Shown here in pieces: positions 24,075-32,199 of a stretch of DNA of 42,557 nucleotides; positions within the stretch are counted from its first letter, which is position 1, and each line of letters begins with the position of its first letter. Source of the DNA: Myxococcales bacterium (GTDB lineage Bacteria; Myxococcota_A; Polyangia; Polyangiales; JAFGIB01); NCBI GenBank assembly GCA_028817905.1, contig JAPPOR010000919.1, forward strand, positions 1 to 42,557, read 5' to 3'. A program made the translations under genes and the position numbers. The notes under the pieces were generated by a model. That model worked only from the letters and a program-made list of their open reading frames with translations, was not told where the DNA came from and did not search any database.

Positions 24075-24387
24075 CCCGCATCCTCACCAAATCACGCGCC
24101 CCTCGCACAACGGCTCAACTTAGCGGCGCTTCGCTTCGGTCAAAGTACAGCGAGGATTCCCTCCTTCACCGAAACCCCCGCGAAGTCGATCACTTGCACG
24201 AGCATCGCGTGCCTTGGTGATGGACGTGGGTTGGCCATACTCGATAACGTTCAATCCGTAGAAACGAGTTCGGATCCACTGCATCGGCTCTTCCAAATTG
24301 GCTCACAGGGCAGGATAGTCCAGTACCGATTATACGCATGGTTCTAACTATTGAAGGGGTTCATGCTAGCGGTCAGGAGGTGGCTCA
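24075..24387. other. Intergenic region upstream of the lipoprotein-MNIO operon
   Basis: 313 bp, less GC-rich than its surroundings, especially 24230-24370. Probably holds the operon promoter: an AT-rich CGATTATACG at about 24327-24336 could be a -10, but no well-spaced -35 is seen. No strong terminator for the upstream gene was found; GCACG/CGTGC near 24205 is only a weak hairpin. Confidence 0.4.
24375..24380 (+). promoter_or_regulatory. Strong Shine-Dalgarno AGGAGG
   Basis: AGGAGG lies 7 nt before ATG 24388 and supports that start over the in-window ATG at 24363, which opens another frame. Confidence 0.85.
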
Positions 24388-25191
24388 ATGAGGAAACAGC
24401 TACTCATCGCATGCATGCTCGCTCTCTGTGGCACCGTGATCGGCTGTGCCGCCGCCACGACGCCCCCGGACCCGGCCACAGCGGAGCCGGACGCTCCCTC
24501 TGGCGATGGCCCCCCACCGACCCCGGACCTCGGACAGTATCGGGCGACCGAGCCCACAATGGCGCAAGCCGGTACGGGTGCTGGGCCGGATCTGCAAAGC
24601 GAGGAACGCGGAGCGGCAGACCAACGTCCTCGCGGAGCAGAGGAACAGCCAACGGCCCCCACAGCGGAGGAGCAGGAGACATCCGCGGCCGCTGAGGAGA
24701 GTCCGGACGACCACCCGCGGGACGCGCAGGAAACAGCAGACCCAACCGAGGTTGAGCGGGCGACAACGATGGCCGCCGTGGAGGAGAACCTGGCGCGCCT
24801 GCGGTCCCTCAACCTGTTCGAAGTCGGCGGGCTCGTCGCGACCGTACCGGGGGAAGCGTACTCGTGTGCGTACAATCAACCCTGTCCTGGCGACGAGGCC
24901 GACACCGCGCGCGCCGTACAAAGCGCCCGCCTCGCGGAGCTGGTGGTAGCCGGGGAGGAGGTCCAGTCGATGACGGGACTCGACACGCCCGACCGGACCC
25001 CACAGGAACATCTGCAAGCACTGCAACGACTGTCGATCGTCCGCATCGGGGCGCTGGTCATCGACGAACCAGCCACCTCAGGCTTCTGCTATAATCTACC
25101 TTGCCCGGAGGACAAGGCTGAAGCTGAGGCGAAGAACGCCAGGCGCGCCGCCGAGCTCTCGGAACTCGTCCACCTCACCGAGGACCTCTGA
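24388..25191 (+). CDS. Lipoprotein with duplicated Y-N-x-P-C-P motif, candidate MNIO substrate
   Basis: 267 aa. Signal peptide MRKQLLIACMLALCGTVIGC gives lipobox V-I-G-C with Cys20; +2 is Ala. Residues ~21-125 are Pro/Ala/Glu-rich and probably disordered. The rest is two related repeats of ~60 residues, each a short helix with 'LxxLxxLxxxxVGxLV', then a cysteine motif, then an Ala/Glu-rich helix 'ARxAELxELV'. The motifs are C160-A-Y-N-Q-P-C166-P and C234-Y-N-L-P-C239-P, followed by an acidic D/E-D residue pattern. I do not recognise a named family. The neighbour 14 nt downstream is an MNIO enzyme, a class that modifies peptides, often at Cys, so this is a plausible substrate; that is inference. 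The motif could instead form simple disulfides. Confidence 0.85.
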   Translation: MRKQLLIACMLALCGTVIGCAAATTPPDPATAEPDAPSGDGPPPTPDLGQYRATEPTMAQAGTGAGPDLQSEERGAADQRPRGAEEQPTAPTAEEQETSAAAEESPDDHPRDAQETADPTEVERATTMAAVEENLARLRSLNLFEVGGLVATVPGEAYSCAYNQPCPGDEADTARAVQSARLAELVVAGEEVQSMTGLDTPDRTPQEHLQALQRLSIVRIGALVIDEPATSGFCYNLPCPEDKAEAEAKNARRAAELSELVHLTEDL

Positions 25192-25205
25192 CCGCATTTC
25201 CCGAC

Positions 25206-26999
25206 ATGGGGCCGGGCCCACGGCTGGGCGCGGGCCTTGACCTACCGTGGGGTCCACGCGGCTTTGTGCGCGATCCGAATGGGCGTGACCACGTGGCCAA
25301 GCACGTGCGGACCTTTGTGGCCGCACCGCCAGCCCACGGCAGGTCGTGGAGCCATCTGTTCTTCTCGCTGCAACCGAGGGACCGTTCGCTTCCCGACGTC
25401 GCACAGTACCGCGACGCTTGGGACCACCTGATGGAGTGCCTGCCAGAAGGCGCAGCGCGGGCGCTTCACACCACGGCCCTGGACCTTGGCGCGCCGCACC
25501 CGAAGAATCGGACACGGCTCCTTTCGCTCGTCAATGCAATGGTCGACCGCTACGGGCTTCGTTGGATTAATGAAGATCTCGGCCTGTGGACGCTAGGGGG
25601 AAAGCCGCTGCCCTACCCTTTGCCACCGTACCTGACAGAATCCGGACTCCAGGCGGCCATCGACAATACTCGGCTGTGTCAGCGGGAGCTGTCGGTCCCC
25701 CTGTTGGTGGAGTTCCCTGGATTCGCCAAAGGGGTCAGCCTTCCACTGGGAGATCTGGACGCATACGACTTCTTCCGGAGACTGATCGAGGAGACCGACG
25801 CCCCGTGCACGCTCGACGTGGGCCACCTGATGTCGTGGCGTTTCCTGCGTGGACATCGCGGGGAAGCACTGCTTGCTGAACTCGAACGTCTCCCCCTGTG
25901 GCATTGTTTCGAGATCCACCTGTCCGGCTGCCTCATCGACAACGATGCGTTCTTCGACCTGCACCATGGCGTGCTTCTCCCGGAGCAACTCGAGCTCCTA
26001 CAGCGGCTCCTGCCGCTCTGCCCCAACGTGCGAGCTGTCACCTTCGAGGACCCGGCGCTACGCGACGACGGCACCCTGGAGCCCCGCTGCGCAGAGAGCC
26101 TAGCTGCACTGGCTGAGATCGTTCCCGAGCCCTCGGGCGGACCGCGCTCGGTTTCGGTTCCAGCCGACAGAGAAGCAGCCACCGAGCACCCCTGCGCCGT
26201 TCGGCGAAACGAGCGACCGCTCCGAACTGCGCGCGACCCACGACACAGGCCGGCGAACCTGCAGGAGGCGATGCGTCTCGACGATCACCTGAGTCGTTTG
26301 GTCTGGGACATACGTACGCGGGAATCGTTCCTGGTGTCGGGGCAACTCTCTGCTGCAAACGACCCAGAGCGTCGCCATCTTGCGCAAATCGACGCCGAAG
26401 AGCTGCGGTCGCTCGCTCGGCAGGCGACCGGTGCCCTACTCGCGAGGGCACAACCGGGTGTGGGAAGCCTCAAGGAGTGCTTCGGAGATGCCTTCGCAGC
26501 GTGGCGCAAGCGGCACCCCGCCGATCGTGACTTCCAGCACCTGGCAGAAACGTTTTGCGCGAACCATGGCCAGGAGGTGCGGGAGGGTATGACGGTGGAG
26601 CGCGGCAGTTCCCTGGAGCAGGCCTTTGCCGAGTTCGCACAGACGGCAGGGCTGCTCGCCCCCCGGGCGGCGGCCCTGGCGCTCGCCAAAGCCGTCGCAC
26701 GGGCATGGCTCGTCTCACAACCATTGGCATTCACGATCCCAAGCAGCTTTCAGCGCTGCGAGACCGGGGTGTTTGCGGTCATCGACGGCGACCCCCCGTT
26801 TCTGGTTGCGGCCATCGGAGGACAACTTCTCGAGGGGCCGATCACGGAGCTGATTGCGGCATTGTTGACCGGTACACCCTCTGAACAGGCAGCGCGGGAT
26901 CAGCAGGTGGACAACGAGGTGGCCCTGGCCACTGCCGCCGAGCTGCGCCAGCTCGGCCTTCTCCCCCTTCTCCCCCTTCGAACACGCCCGACCGCGTGA
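25206..26999 (+). CDS. MNIO (DUF692) multinuclear non-haem iron oxidase with extra C-terminal domain
   Basis: 597 aa, about twice the usual ~280-300 aa. Residues 1-~290 match DUF692/MNIO: GLDLPWG start, then candidate metal ligands His88, Glu123 (WINEDLGLW), Glu169 (LLVEF), Asp204 and His207 (TLDVGHLMSW), His238 (EIHLSG), Asp251/His253/His254 (FFDLHHG) and Glu281 (TFEDP). Family members such as MbnB and TglH oxidatively remodel residues of a peptide. After a charged linker, residues ~355-597 form a mostly helical domain I do not recognise; it could stand in for the separate partner protein most MNIO systems use for substrate binding. It begins 14 nt after the lipoprotein stop with no clear Shine-Dalgarno, suggesting translational coupling. 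Family call firm; substrate inferred. Confidence 0.85.
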   Translation: MGPGPRLGAGLDLPWGPRGFVRDPNGRDHVAKHVRTFVAAPPAHGRSWSHLFFSLQPRDRSLPDVAQYRDAWDHLMECLPEGAARALHTTALDLGAPHPKNRTRLLSLVNAMVDRYGLRWINEDLGLWTLGGKPLPYPLPPYLTESGLQAAIDNTRLCQRELSVPLLVEFPGFAKGVSLPLGDLDAYDFFRRLIEETDAPCTLDVGHLMSWRFLRGHRGEALLAELERLPLWHCFEIHLSGCLIDNDAFFDLHHGVLLPEQLELLQRLLPLCPNVRAVTFEDPALRDDGTLEPRCAESLAALAEIVPEPSGGPRSVSVPADREAATEHPCAVRRNERPLRTARDPRHRPANLQEAMRLDDHLSRLVWDIRTRESFLVSGQLSAANDPERRHLAQIDAEELRSLARQATGALLARAQPGVGSLKECFGDAFAAWRKRHPADRDFQHLAETFCANHGQEVREGMTVERGSSLEQAFAEFAQTAGLLAPRAAALALAKAVARAWLVSQPLAFTIPSSFQRCETGVFAVIDGDPPFLVAAIGGQLLEGPITELIAALLTGTPSEQAARDQQVDNEVALATAAELRQLGLLPLLPLRTRPTA

Positions 27000-27077
27000 C
27001 GTTCGGCCCCTGGGGCATCGGCTGATGTGCGCGCCGGAGCCCACGTACCAGCGGGGTGCTGTATGCTTGCGGTCGCC

Positions 27078-27971
27078 ATGGAGAATCAAGTCTCTCTCGA
27101 CGGGCTGCGTTGTTTCGCCGCCGCGGCCGACCATCTCAACTTTCGACGGGCTGCCGCGGCGGTCGGCCTTTCTCCACAGGCGTTTAGTGCCCGGATCGCC
27201 CAACTGGAAGAGGCACTCGAGCTCGCGCTATTCGTTCGTACTACACGCAAGGTCACACTGACGCCCGAGGGCAACCAGCTACAGGCGCACACGCGCCGCA
27301 TCCTGCAGCTGGTCGCCAACTGCTCCTCGGTCGCCCGGGGCCAGAGCCAAGAAGCCGTCGAGCTCTGCATCGGTACGCGCTTCGAGCTCGGGCGTAGCTG
27401 GCTGTCACCCGCGCTCCAACGTCTGGCGGCCAACAGTCCTCAGTGGCGCCTGCACCTGAGTTTCGGCGACGCACCGGCCCTGCTTCAGCGGCTGCTCGCA
27501 CATGAGATCGACTGCGTGGTGTCGAGCAGCCGTATCGAGAACATGCCCGTGGTCTATGACTCCCTACACGACGAGACCTATCTGTTCGTCGGCGCACCGG
27601 CGCTATTGCGCAAGACACCCTTCGACAAGCCCAAGGATGCGGCTGCCCACACGCTGCTCGATGAGCGACGAGACCTTCCCTTGTTTCGATACCTGCAAGA
27701 CCGGGCGCCGGTACGGCGCTGGCCATTTCGCGGTCATCGGTACCTGGGCACGATCAGCGTGATTCGCGACTGGACGGTCGAAGGTCACGGTGTCGCAGTG
27801 CTGCCAGAGTACCTCGTGCGACCCGACCTGAAAGCCAAGCGCCTGGTTCGCATCCTGCCCCGGATGCCGCTTCAAGCCGACCAATTCCGACTGCTATGGC
27901 GCATGGGTCATCCGCGCGAGCCGCTGCTGCGGCAGCTCGCCGAAGCATTGCGTGGTGTCCCCCTACGCTAG
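27078..27971 (+). CDS. LysR-type transcriptional regulator
   Basis: 297 aa, normal for the family. N-terminal winged helix-turn-helix (about residues 3-62): LRCFAAAADHLNFRRAAAAV, LSPQAFSARIAQLEEALE, LFVRTTRKVTLTPEG. The rest is a LysR substrate-binding domain, with a short VELCIGTRFELG first strand and an I-R-D-W-T-V-E-G-H-G-V-A-V-L-P segment near the end typical of the second lobe. The start is taken at ATG 27078 (MENQVSLDG), which fits family alignment; the ORF track begins at 27027. It lies 78 nt after the MNIO gene on the same strand and could regulate it, though LysR proteins more often control a divergent gene. Ligand unknown. Confidence 0.92.
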   Translation: MENQVSLDGLRCFAAAADHLNFRRAAAAVGLSPQAFSARIAQLEEALELALFVRTTRKVTLTPEGNQLQAHTRRILQLVANCSSVARGQSQEAVELCIGTRFELGRSWLSPALQRLAANSPQWRLHLSFGDAPALLQRLLAHEIDCVVSSSRIENMPVVYDSLHDETYLFVGAPALLRKTPFDKPKDAAAHTLLDERRDLPLFRYLQDRAPVRRWPFRGHRYLGTISVIRDWTVEGHGVAVLPEYLVRPDLKAKRLVRILPRMPLQADQFRLLWRMGHPREPLLRQLAEALRGVPLR

Positions 27972-28014
27972 TTTTCATCCAGGAAAGGTCGCACGCCCTT
28001 TCCTGGATGAAAAC
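27971..28014 (+). terminator. Perfect 18-bp hairpin after the LysR gene
   Basis: GTTTTCATCCAGGAAAGG is followed by an 8-nt loop and its exact reverse complement, CCTTTCCTGGATGAAAAC. The stem begins at the last base of the LysR stop codon. There is no downstream T-run beyond the stem, but the TTTT/AAAA ends make it usable in both directions. It separates the MNIO operon from the next lipoprotein block. Confidence 0.85.
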
Positions 28015-28112
28015 CGGTGAGGTGGTCACTCCCGGGAGCCCTCCGTACATGCAAGGAGAGCACGCTTAGAAGCCGCCTTGGAAGGCACGCTATCCTTGCC
28101 GGCGTGACTGCG

Positions 28113-30020
28113 ATGACCACCTCTGCGCTCGCGAGAGGCGCCTGCCTCGTCGCCCTTTTGCCGATCGTTGCATGCAGCTGCGATCCCGACCGCCTGGGTT
28201 CCGAAAGGCCCGATGCGGGGACCGTAGCCGGCGGGGATGGCGATGGCGACGGCCCGCCCGCGCACTGCACCCATGGCAATACGCTGTGCGACGGGGACAT
28301 GGCTCGCATCTGCGACGGTCGGGGCGGGGTCGAGACCGTCGCGTGCGGTGAACAGGGCAAGGTGTGCGTCAACTCGGCGACCAGCCCCACAACGGGCGAG
28401 TTCCTCCCACTGGGATGCGTGGATTGCGTCCCGGGAACCTCGCGATGTGAAGGCGGTATGGGCGAGTACTGCGCGGAGGACGGCTCCGGCTTCATCCGTT
28501 TCGAGTGCGATGCGATGCAGGGGATGGAGTGCACGGAACAAGGTTGCACAGGTCGGTGCGCCCCCCCGGAAGCGAAGCACAGCTACATCGGATGCGACTA
28601 CTACCCAACGGTCACGCTCAACCCTGTCTGGCGCGGCTTCGACTTTGCCGTCTCGGTCGCCAATGCGGGGGACTCCAACGCCAGCGTGATCGTGACGCGG
28701 GGCGATGAGGCCGTTGCCACGGCGAACGTCGCGGTCGGTGGCATCGAGGTCATTGTGTTGCCGTGGAACCTGGCGCTCAAGGGCGGCGATGTCGACGCCT
28801 GTCAGGTAACGCCCGACCCGGGCGCGAGTAGGCTCGAAGCAGAGGGCGCCTACCGCTTGCGCAGTGACCAGCCCGTAACGGTCCATCAGTTCAATCCACT
28901 CTCCTATCAGCTAGCCGATGACGATGGGGACGCGCCCGCCGGCTGTCCACTCGGTGTCGAGTGCAGCCCGGAATACGGCACGAGCGACTGTCTTTCCTAC
29001 TCCAACGACGCGTCGCTCCTGCTCCCCGCCACTTCTCTCACCGGAGACTACACGGTCATGTCGTGGCCGTCGGCCGGCAACACTGCCTCCTTCTACGCCA
29101 TCACCGCCACCGAGGATGGAACCGAGGTCACAGTTTCGGGCAGCGCAGCCATCGAGGCCGGGGGCGGACTGAGCCAGCAAGGCAACGGTACCGTCGCCAT
29201 GCAGCGCGGCGATGTGCTGCAGGTGGTCGCGCAGCGCACAGCAGCGGGCGACGACGCGACCATCAGCGACGTCAGCGGCACGCACATTCACGCCAACAAG
29301 CCCATCCAGGTTGTGGGCGGAAACTCGTGTGCATTCGTGCCAGACGTCTCCGCAGGCGAATGCGACCACATCGAGCAGGCCCTGTTCCCCTCCCAGATCC
29401 TCGGCGACGAATATGTGGTCAGCTACCCCGCCGCGGTCGCCTCCGTGTCCCCCCATATCCTACGTGTATCGGCGATCTTCGACGACACGGAAATCGCGCT
29501 TGACCCACCGATCGTCCCGGCCTTCTCCATGTCACGAAGCGACCCGCCCCGAACGATCCGCATCGGAGCCTATGAGATGGGGGAACAGCGCGAGCCGATG
29601 GATGTGCACGTTGCCGCTACCCGGCCCATCGTCGTGGCCCAGTACATGCAGGGTCTCGAGTCTGTCCCGAGTGGCTCAGGCGACCCTTCGATGGCACTCG
29701 CGGTTCCGGTGGCCCAGTACCGAACCAACTATGTCTTCACCGCGCCCGAAACCTACGACACCAACTTCATCAACGTGGTCGGACCACCGGACGCGCAACT
29801 CGTACTCGACGGTGAGCCTGTGCGAAGCCAAGGGACAGCCGCTGGTAGTTCGGGCTTCGCCGTCTTTCGCATCGAACTTCCTCACAGCACCGCCGGCTCG
29901 CACACGCTCGAGGCGAATGCTCCGGTTGGCTTGCTGGTCTATGGCTACGGCCGCTTCACCAGCTACATGTATCCGGGTGGTCTGGACCTTCAGCCCATCA
30001 CGCAGATCGGTCCCCAATAG
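28113..30020 (+). CDS. IgGFc-binding-domain lipoprotein
   Basis: 635 aa from ATG 28113, which gives MTTSALARGACLVALLPIVAC, a signal with lipobox I-V-A-C and Cys21; GTG 28104 is an alternative, and the track start 28017 lies in non-coding DNA. Residues ~50-155 are Cys-rich (LCDGD, CVDCVPGTSRCEGG, CTEQGC). From ~160 the protein matches the IgGFc-binding N-terminal domain family: GCDYYPTVTL, FAVSVAN, IVLPW, YRLRSDQPVTVHQFNPL, SNDASLLLPATSL, 'ANKPIQVVGGNSCAFVP' and HIEQALFP. In myxobacteria such proteins are abundant outer-surface lipoproteins of unknown ligand; immunoglobulin binding should not be assumed. A possible adhesion role is inference. Confidence 0.88.
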   Translation: MTTSALARGACLVALLPIVACSCDPDRLGSERPDAGTVAGGDGDGDGPPAHCTHGNTLCDGDMARICDGRGGVETVACGEQGKVCVNSATSPTTGEFLPLGCVDCVPGTSRCEGGMGEYCAEDGSGFIRFECDAMQGMECTEQGCTGRCAPPEAKHSYIGCDYYPTVTLNPVWRGFDFAVSVANAGDSNASVIVTRGDEAVATANVAVGGIEVIVLPWNLALKGGDVDACQVTPDPGASRLEAEGAYRLRSDQPVTVHQFNPLSYQLADDDGDAPAGCPLGVECSPEYGTSDCLSYSNDASLLLPATSLTGDYTVMSWPSAGNTASFYAITATEDGTEVTVSGSAAIEAGGGLSQQGNGTVAMQRGDVLQVVAQRTAAGDDATISDVSGTHIHANKPIQVVGGNSCAFVPDVSAGECDHIEQALFPSQILGDEYVVSYPAAVASVSPHILRVSAIFDDTEIALDPPIVPAFSMSRSDPPRTIRIGAYEMGEQREPMDVHVAATRPIVVAQYMQGLESVPSGSGDPSMALAVPVAQYRTNYVFTAPETYDTNFINVVGPPDAQLVLDGEPVRSQGTAAGSSGFAVFRIELPHSTAGSHTLEANAPVGLLVYGYGRFTSYMYPGGLDLQPITQIGPQ

Positions 30021-30139
30021 TCGTCCTTTGGGAAGCGCTGTGGGTCATCGTCCGTTGCAGTCCCACCCATTTTTCCTCGCCGCTCATCCCTGAGAGTCGC
30101 GCTGTGCTAGCCTGAAAGCCGCGCCAACGATCGGCGAGC

Positions 30140-32194
30140 ATGGGCTGTCGATGCCGTCGTGCGCACAGTAGGGGTTGTCTCTTGGGGTTGTATCGGAGCG
30201 CTTTGCCATTGGTCGCGAGTCTGTTGCTGCTCGCGGGCTGTTCGTCCACCAACCGCGCCGATGGCGTGCTCTCACCGAGTGGCCGGGACGCCTCGACCGA
30301 GGAAGGTCAGGATCCCCAGGGGTCGAGTCCGATCGACAACGGCCGGGGAGGCGCCGGTGGATCGCAAAGCGAAGGCAACGGGACGCGAACGAACCTGCCT
30401 GGTAGAGACCCCGGCAACCTACTTGGCGACGGCACCTCCGGTGTGGGCGGCGGTCGCGTGCTCGATGGAACACCGTTCTGTGCGCCCACTACGTGCGAGG
30501 ACCGCGGAGCCGTGTGCGGAACCATCTCGGATGGCTGCGGCGGTGTCATGGTGTGCGGCACCTGTGAAGGTGGGCGGATTTGCCACGCGGCAAGCCACAC
30601 CTGTACTGAGCTGACCGACCTGTGCGAGAACGCCGGGCTCGAATGCGGCGCAACCGTCGACGCCTGCGGCGCACCGATCGCGTGCGGCACGTGCGGCGGC
30701 GGCGAGGTCTGCAACGCGACCACTGGTACCTGCGGCCCATGCCAGCCACGCACGTGCGAAGATGTGGAGGGCGCCTGCGGCGAGATTCCGGACGGCTGCG
30801 GTGCCACGCTGACCTGCGACAGCTGCGGAGACGGGGAGGCCTGCGACGCCATCGTCAAGCACTGTCTGCCGTGTGAACCCACGACCTGTGAAGAAGCGGC
30901 CGTTGAGTGCGGCACCATCTCCGATGGCTGCGGGGCCACCCTCGACTGCGATGAGGAGTTGGGCGGCTGTGGGGACGGGCTGGCCTGCGTCAGCAACCGC
31001 TGTAGGCCCGAAAGCTTGCCGCTCGAATGCGACCTGCAAATGGCAAACTGCGGGGAAATCAGCCACAGCTGCAGTGGTGAAGCCGTGGACTGCGGCGTCT
31101 GCCCCCAGGGGGAGATATGCCAGGCAAATCGCTGTGAAGTATGCGTCCCCAGTACGTGTGACGAGCTTGAGCTCGAGTGCGGCAGCGGCGACGATGGCTG
31201 TGGAGGAACCCTCAACTGCGGCAATTGCCCGCGCATCGACGAGGAAGGAAACCGCCTGGTCTGCCACAACCACCAATGCTGCACTCCCCAGAGTTGTCCC
31301 GAAGGGGCGTGCGGTGAGATCGCCGATGGCTGTGGGGGAACGCTTTCCTGCGGAAGCTGCCCCGCGACGGAGTCCGGCCAGGAACAGGTATGCGGCCTCG
31401 TCACGGCCAATGTCTGCACGCCTTGTACACGGCGCACATGTGATCCCGGCGCCTGCGGACGGGTTAGCGGCGGCGACGGCTGCGGCGGCTCTCTCAACTG
31501 CGGCAGCTGCCCCCAGGACGACGTCGGCGAAGGCGAACGCAACGTCTGCAACCGCTCCGCCAACGTATGCGAGCCATGCACGCTCACCAAGACCACCTGC
31601 GATGCCGGAGAATGCGGACGTATCCGCGATGGGTGCGGGGGGCGCATCGACTGCGGGGGCTGTGTGGACGGCGAGGTCTGTGGCCTGGTGAGCGCCAACG
31701 TGTGTACGCCGTGCACGCCGACCAAGACCAGCTGCGACGACGACGACTGCGGCATGATCAGCGATGGCTGTGCTGGATACATCGACTGCGGGGGATGCAC
31801 CGGAGGCAAGCAGTGTGGACTGGTAACCGCCAATGTCTGCAGTGTCTGCACACCTCAGGCCTGCTCGTCCGACAAGGAATGCGGGACGACCTCGAACGGC
31901 TGCGGCGGCACGGCAGACTGCGGAACGTGCGAGGACGCCGGCGACGTCTGCATCGCCAACCAATGCTGCAAGCCCAAGACGTGCAACGATCCGGGAGTGG
32001 GCTGCGACGCCACGGACGACGGCTGCGGCGGCCCCCTCGATTGCTCCTGCCAGACGGGCCTCGTGTGCGACGCCAGCGGCGGATGCTGCTCACCCAAGAC
32101 GTGCATGGATGTGTGCATGGACGGCGACTACGATGGCGACGACGGGTGTGGCAACGATCTCCAGTGCAGCGATTGCAGCGCACCGCCACAGTGA
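30140..32194 (+). CDS. Cys-rich repeat lipoprotein, 13 units
   Basis: 684 aa. The signal peptide ends LLLLAGC with Cys34; start ATG 30140, or possibly TTG 30182, which follows an AGGGG and would give a more usual signal length. After a Gly/Asn-rich linker, about 13 repeats of ~40-45 residues follow, with core (E/A)-C-G-x-I-x-D-G-C-G-G-x-L-x-C-G-x-C, each preceded by a C-x-P-x-T/S-C-x(3-9) segment. Copies 5, 12 and 13 are the most degenerate. Regular cysteines suggest a rod of small disulfide-bonded units. Similar proteins in myxobacterial genomes have sometimes been labelled tryptophan synthase alpha chain; nothing here supports that. Its stop is next to or overlaps the next start, so the pair is probably co-translated and may form one surface complex. 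Confidence 0.85.
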   Translation: MGCRCRRAHSRGCLLGLYRSALPLVASLLLLAGCSSTNRADGVLSPSGRDASTEEGQDPQGSSPIDNGRGGAGGSQSEGNGTRTNLPGRDPGNLLGDGTSGVGGGRVLDGTPFCAPTTCEDRGAVCGTISDGCGGVMVCGTCEGGRICHAASHTCTELTDLCENAGLECGATVDACGAPIACGTCGGGEVCNATTGTCGPCQPRTCEDVEGACGEIPDGCGATLTCDSCGDGEACDAIVKHCLPCEPTTCEEAAVECGTISDGCGATLDCDEELGGCGDGLACVSNRCRPESLPLECDLQMANCGEISHSCSGEAVDCGVCPQGEICQANRCEVCVPSTCDELELECGSGDDGCGGTLNCGNCPRIDEEGNRLVCHNHQCCTPQSCPEGACGEIADGCGGTLSCGSCPATESGQEQVCGLVTANVCTPCTRRTCDPGACGRVSGGDGCGGSLNCGSCPQDDVGEGERNVCNRSANVCEPCTLTKTTCDAGECGRIRDGCGGRIDCGGCVDGEVCGLVSANVCTPCTPTKTSCDDDDCGMISDGCAGYIDCGGCTGGKQCGLVTANVCSVCTPQACSSDKECGTTSNGCGGTADCGTCEDAGDVCIANQCCKPKTCNDPGVGCDATDDGCGGPLDCSCQTGLVCDASGGCCSPKTCMDVCMDGDYDGDDGCGNDLQCSDCSAPPQ

Positions 32195-32199
32195 TCAGG

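Noticed and set aside
24205-24225. Terminator after the SAM hydroxide adenosyltransferase gene
   Set aside because: Only a 5-bp GCACG/CGTGC stem with no T-run.
30307-31963. Two 514-aa minus ORFs
   Set aside because: Antisense to the Cys-rich repeat lipoprotein, whose 13 regular repeats show which strand codes.
30140-32194. Annotation as tryptophan synthase alpha chain
   Set aside because: No TIM-barrel motifs; only Cys-rich repeats behind a lipoprotein signal.
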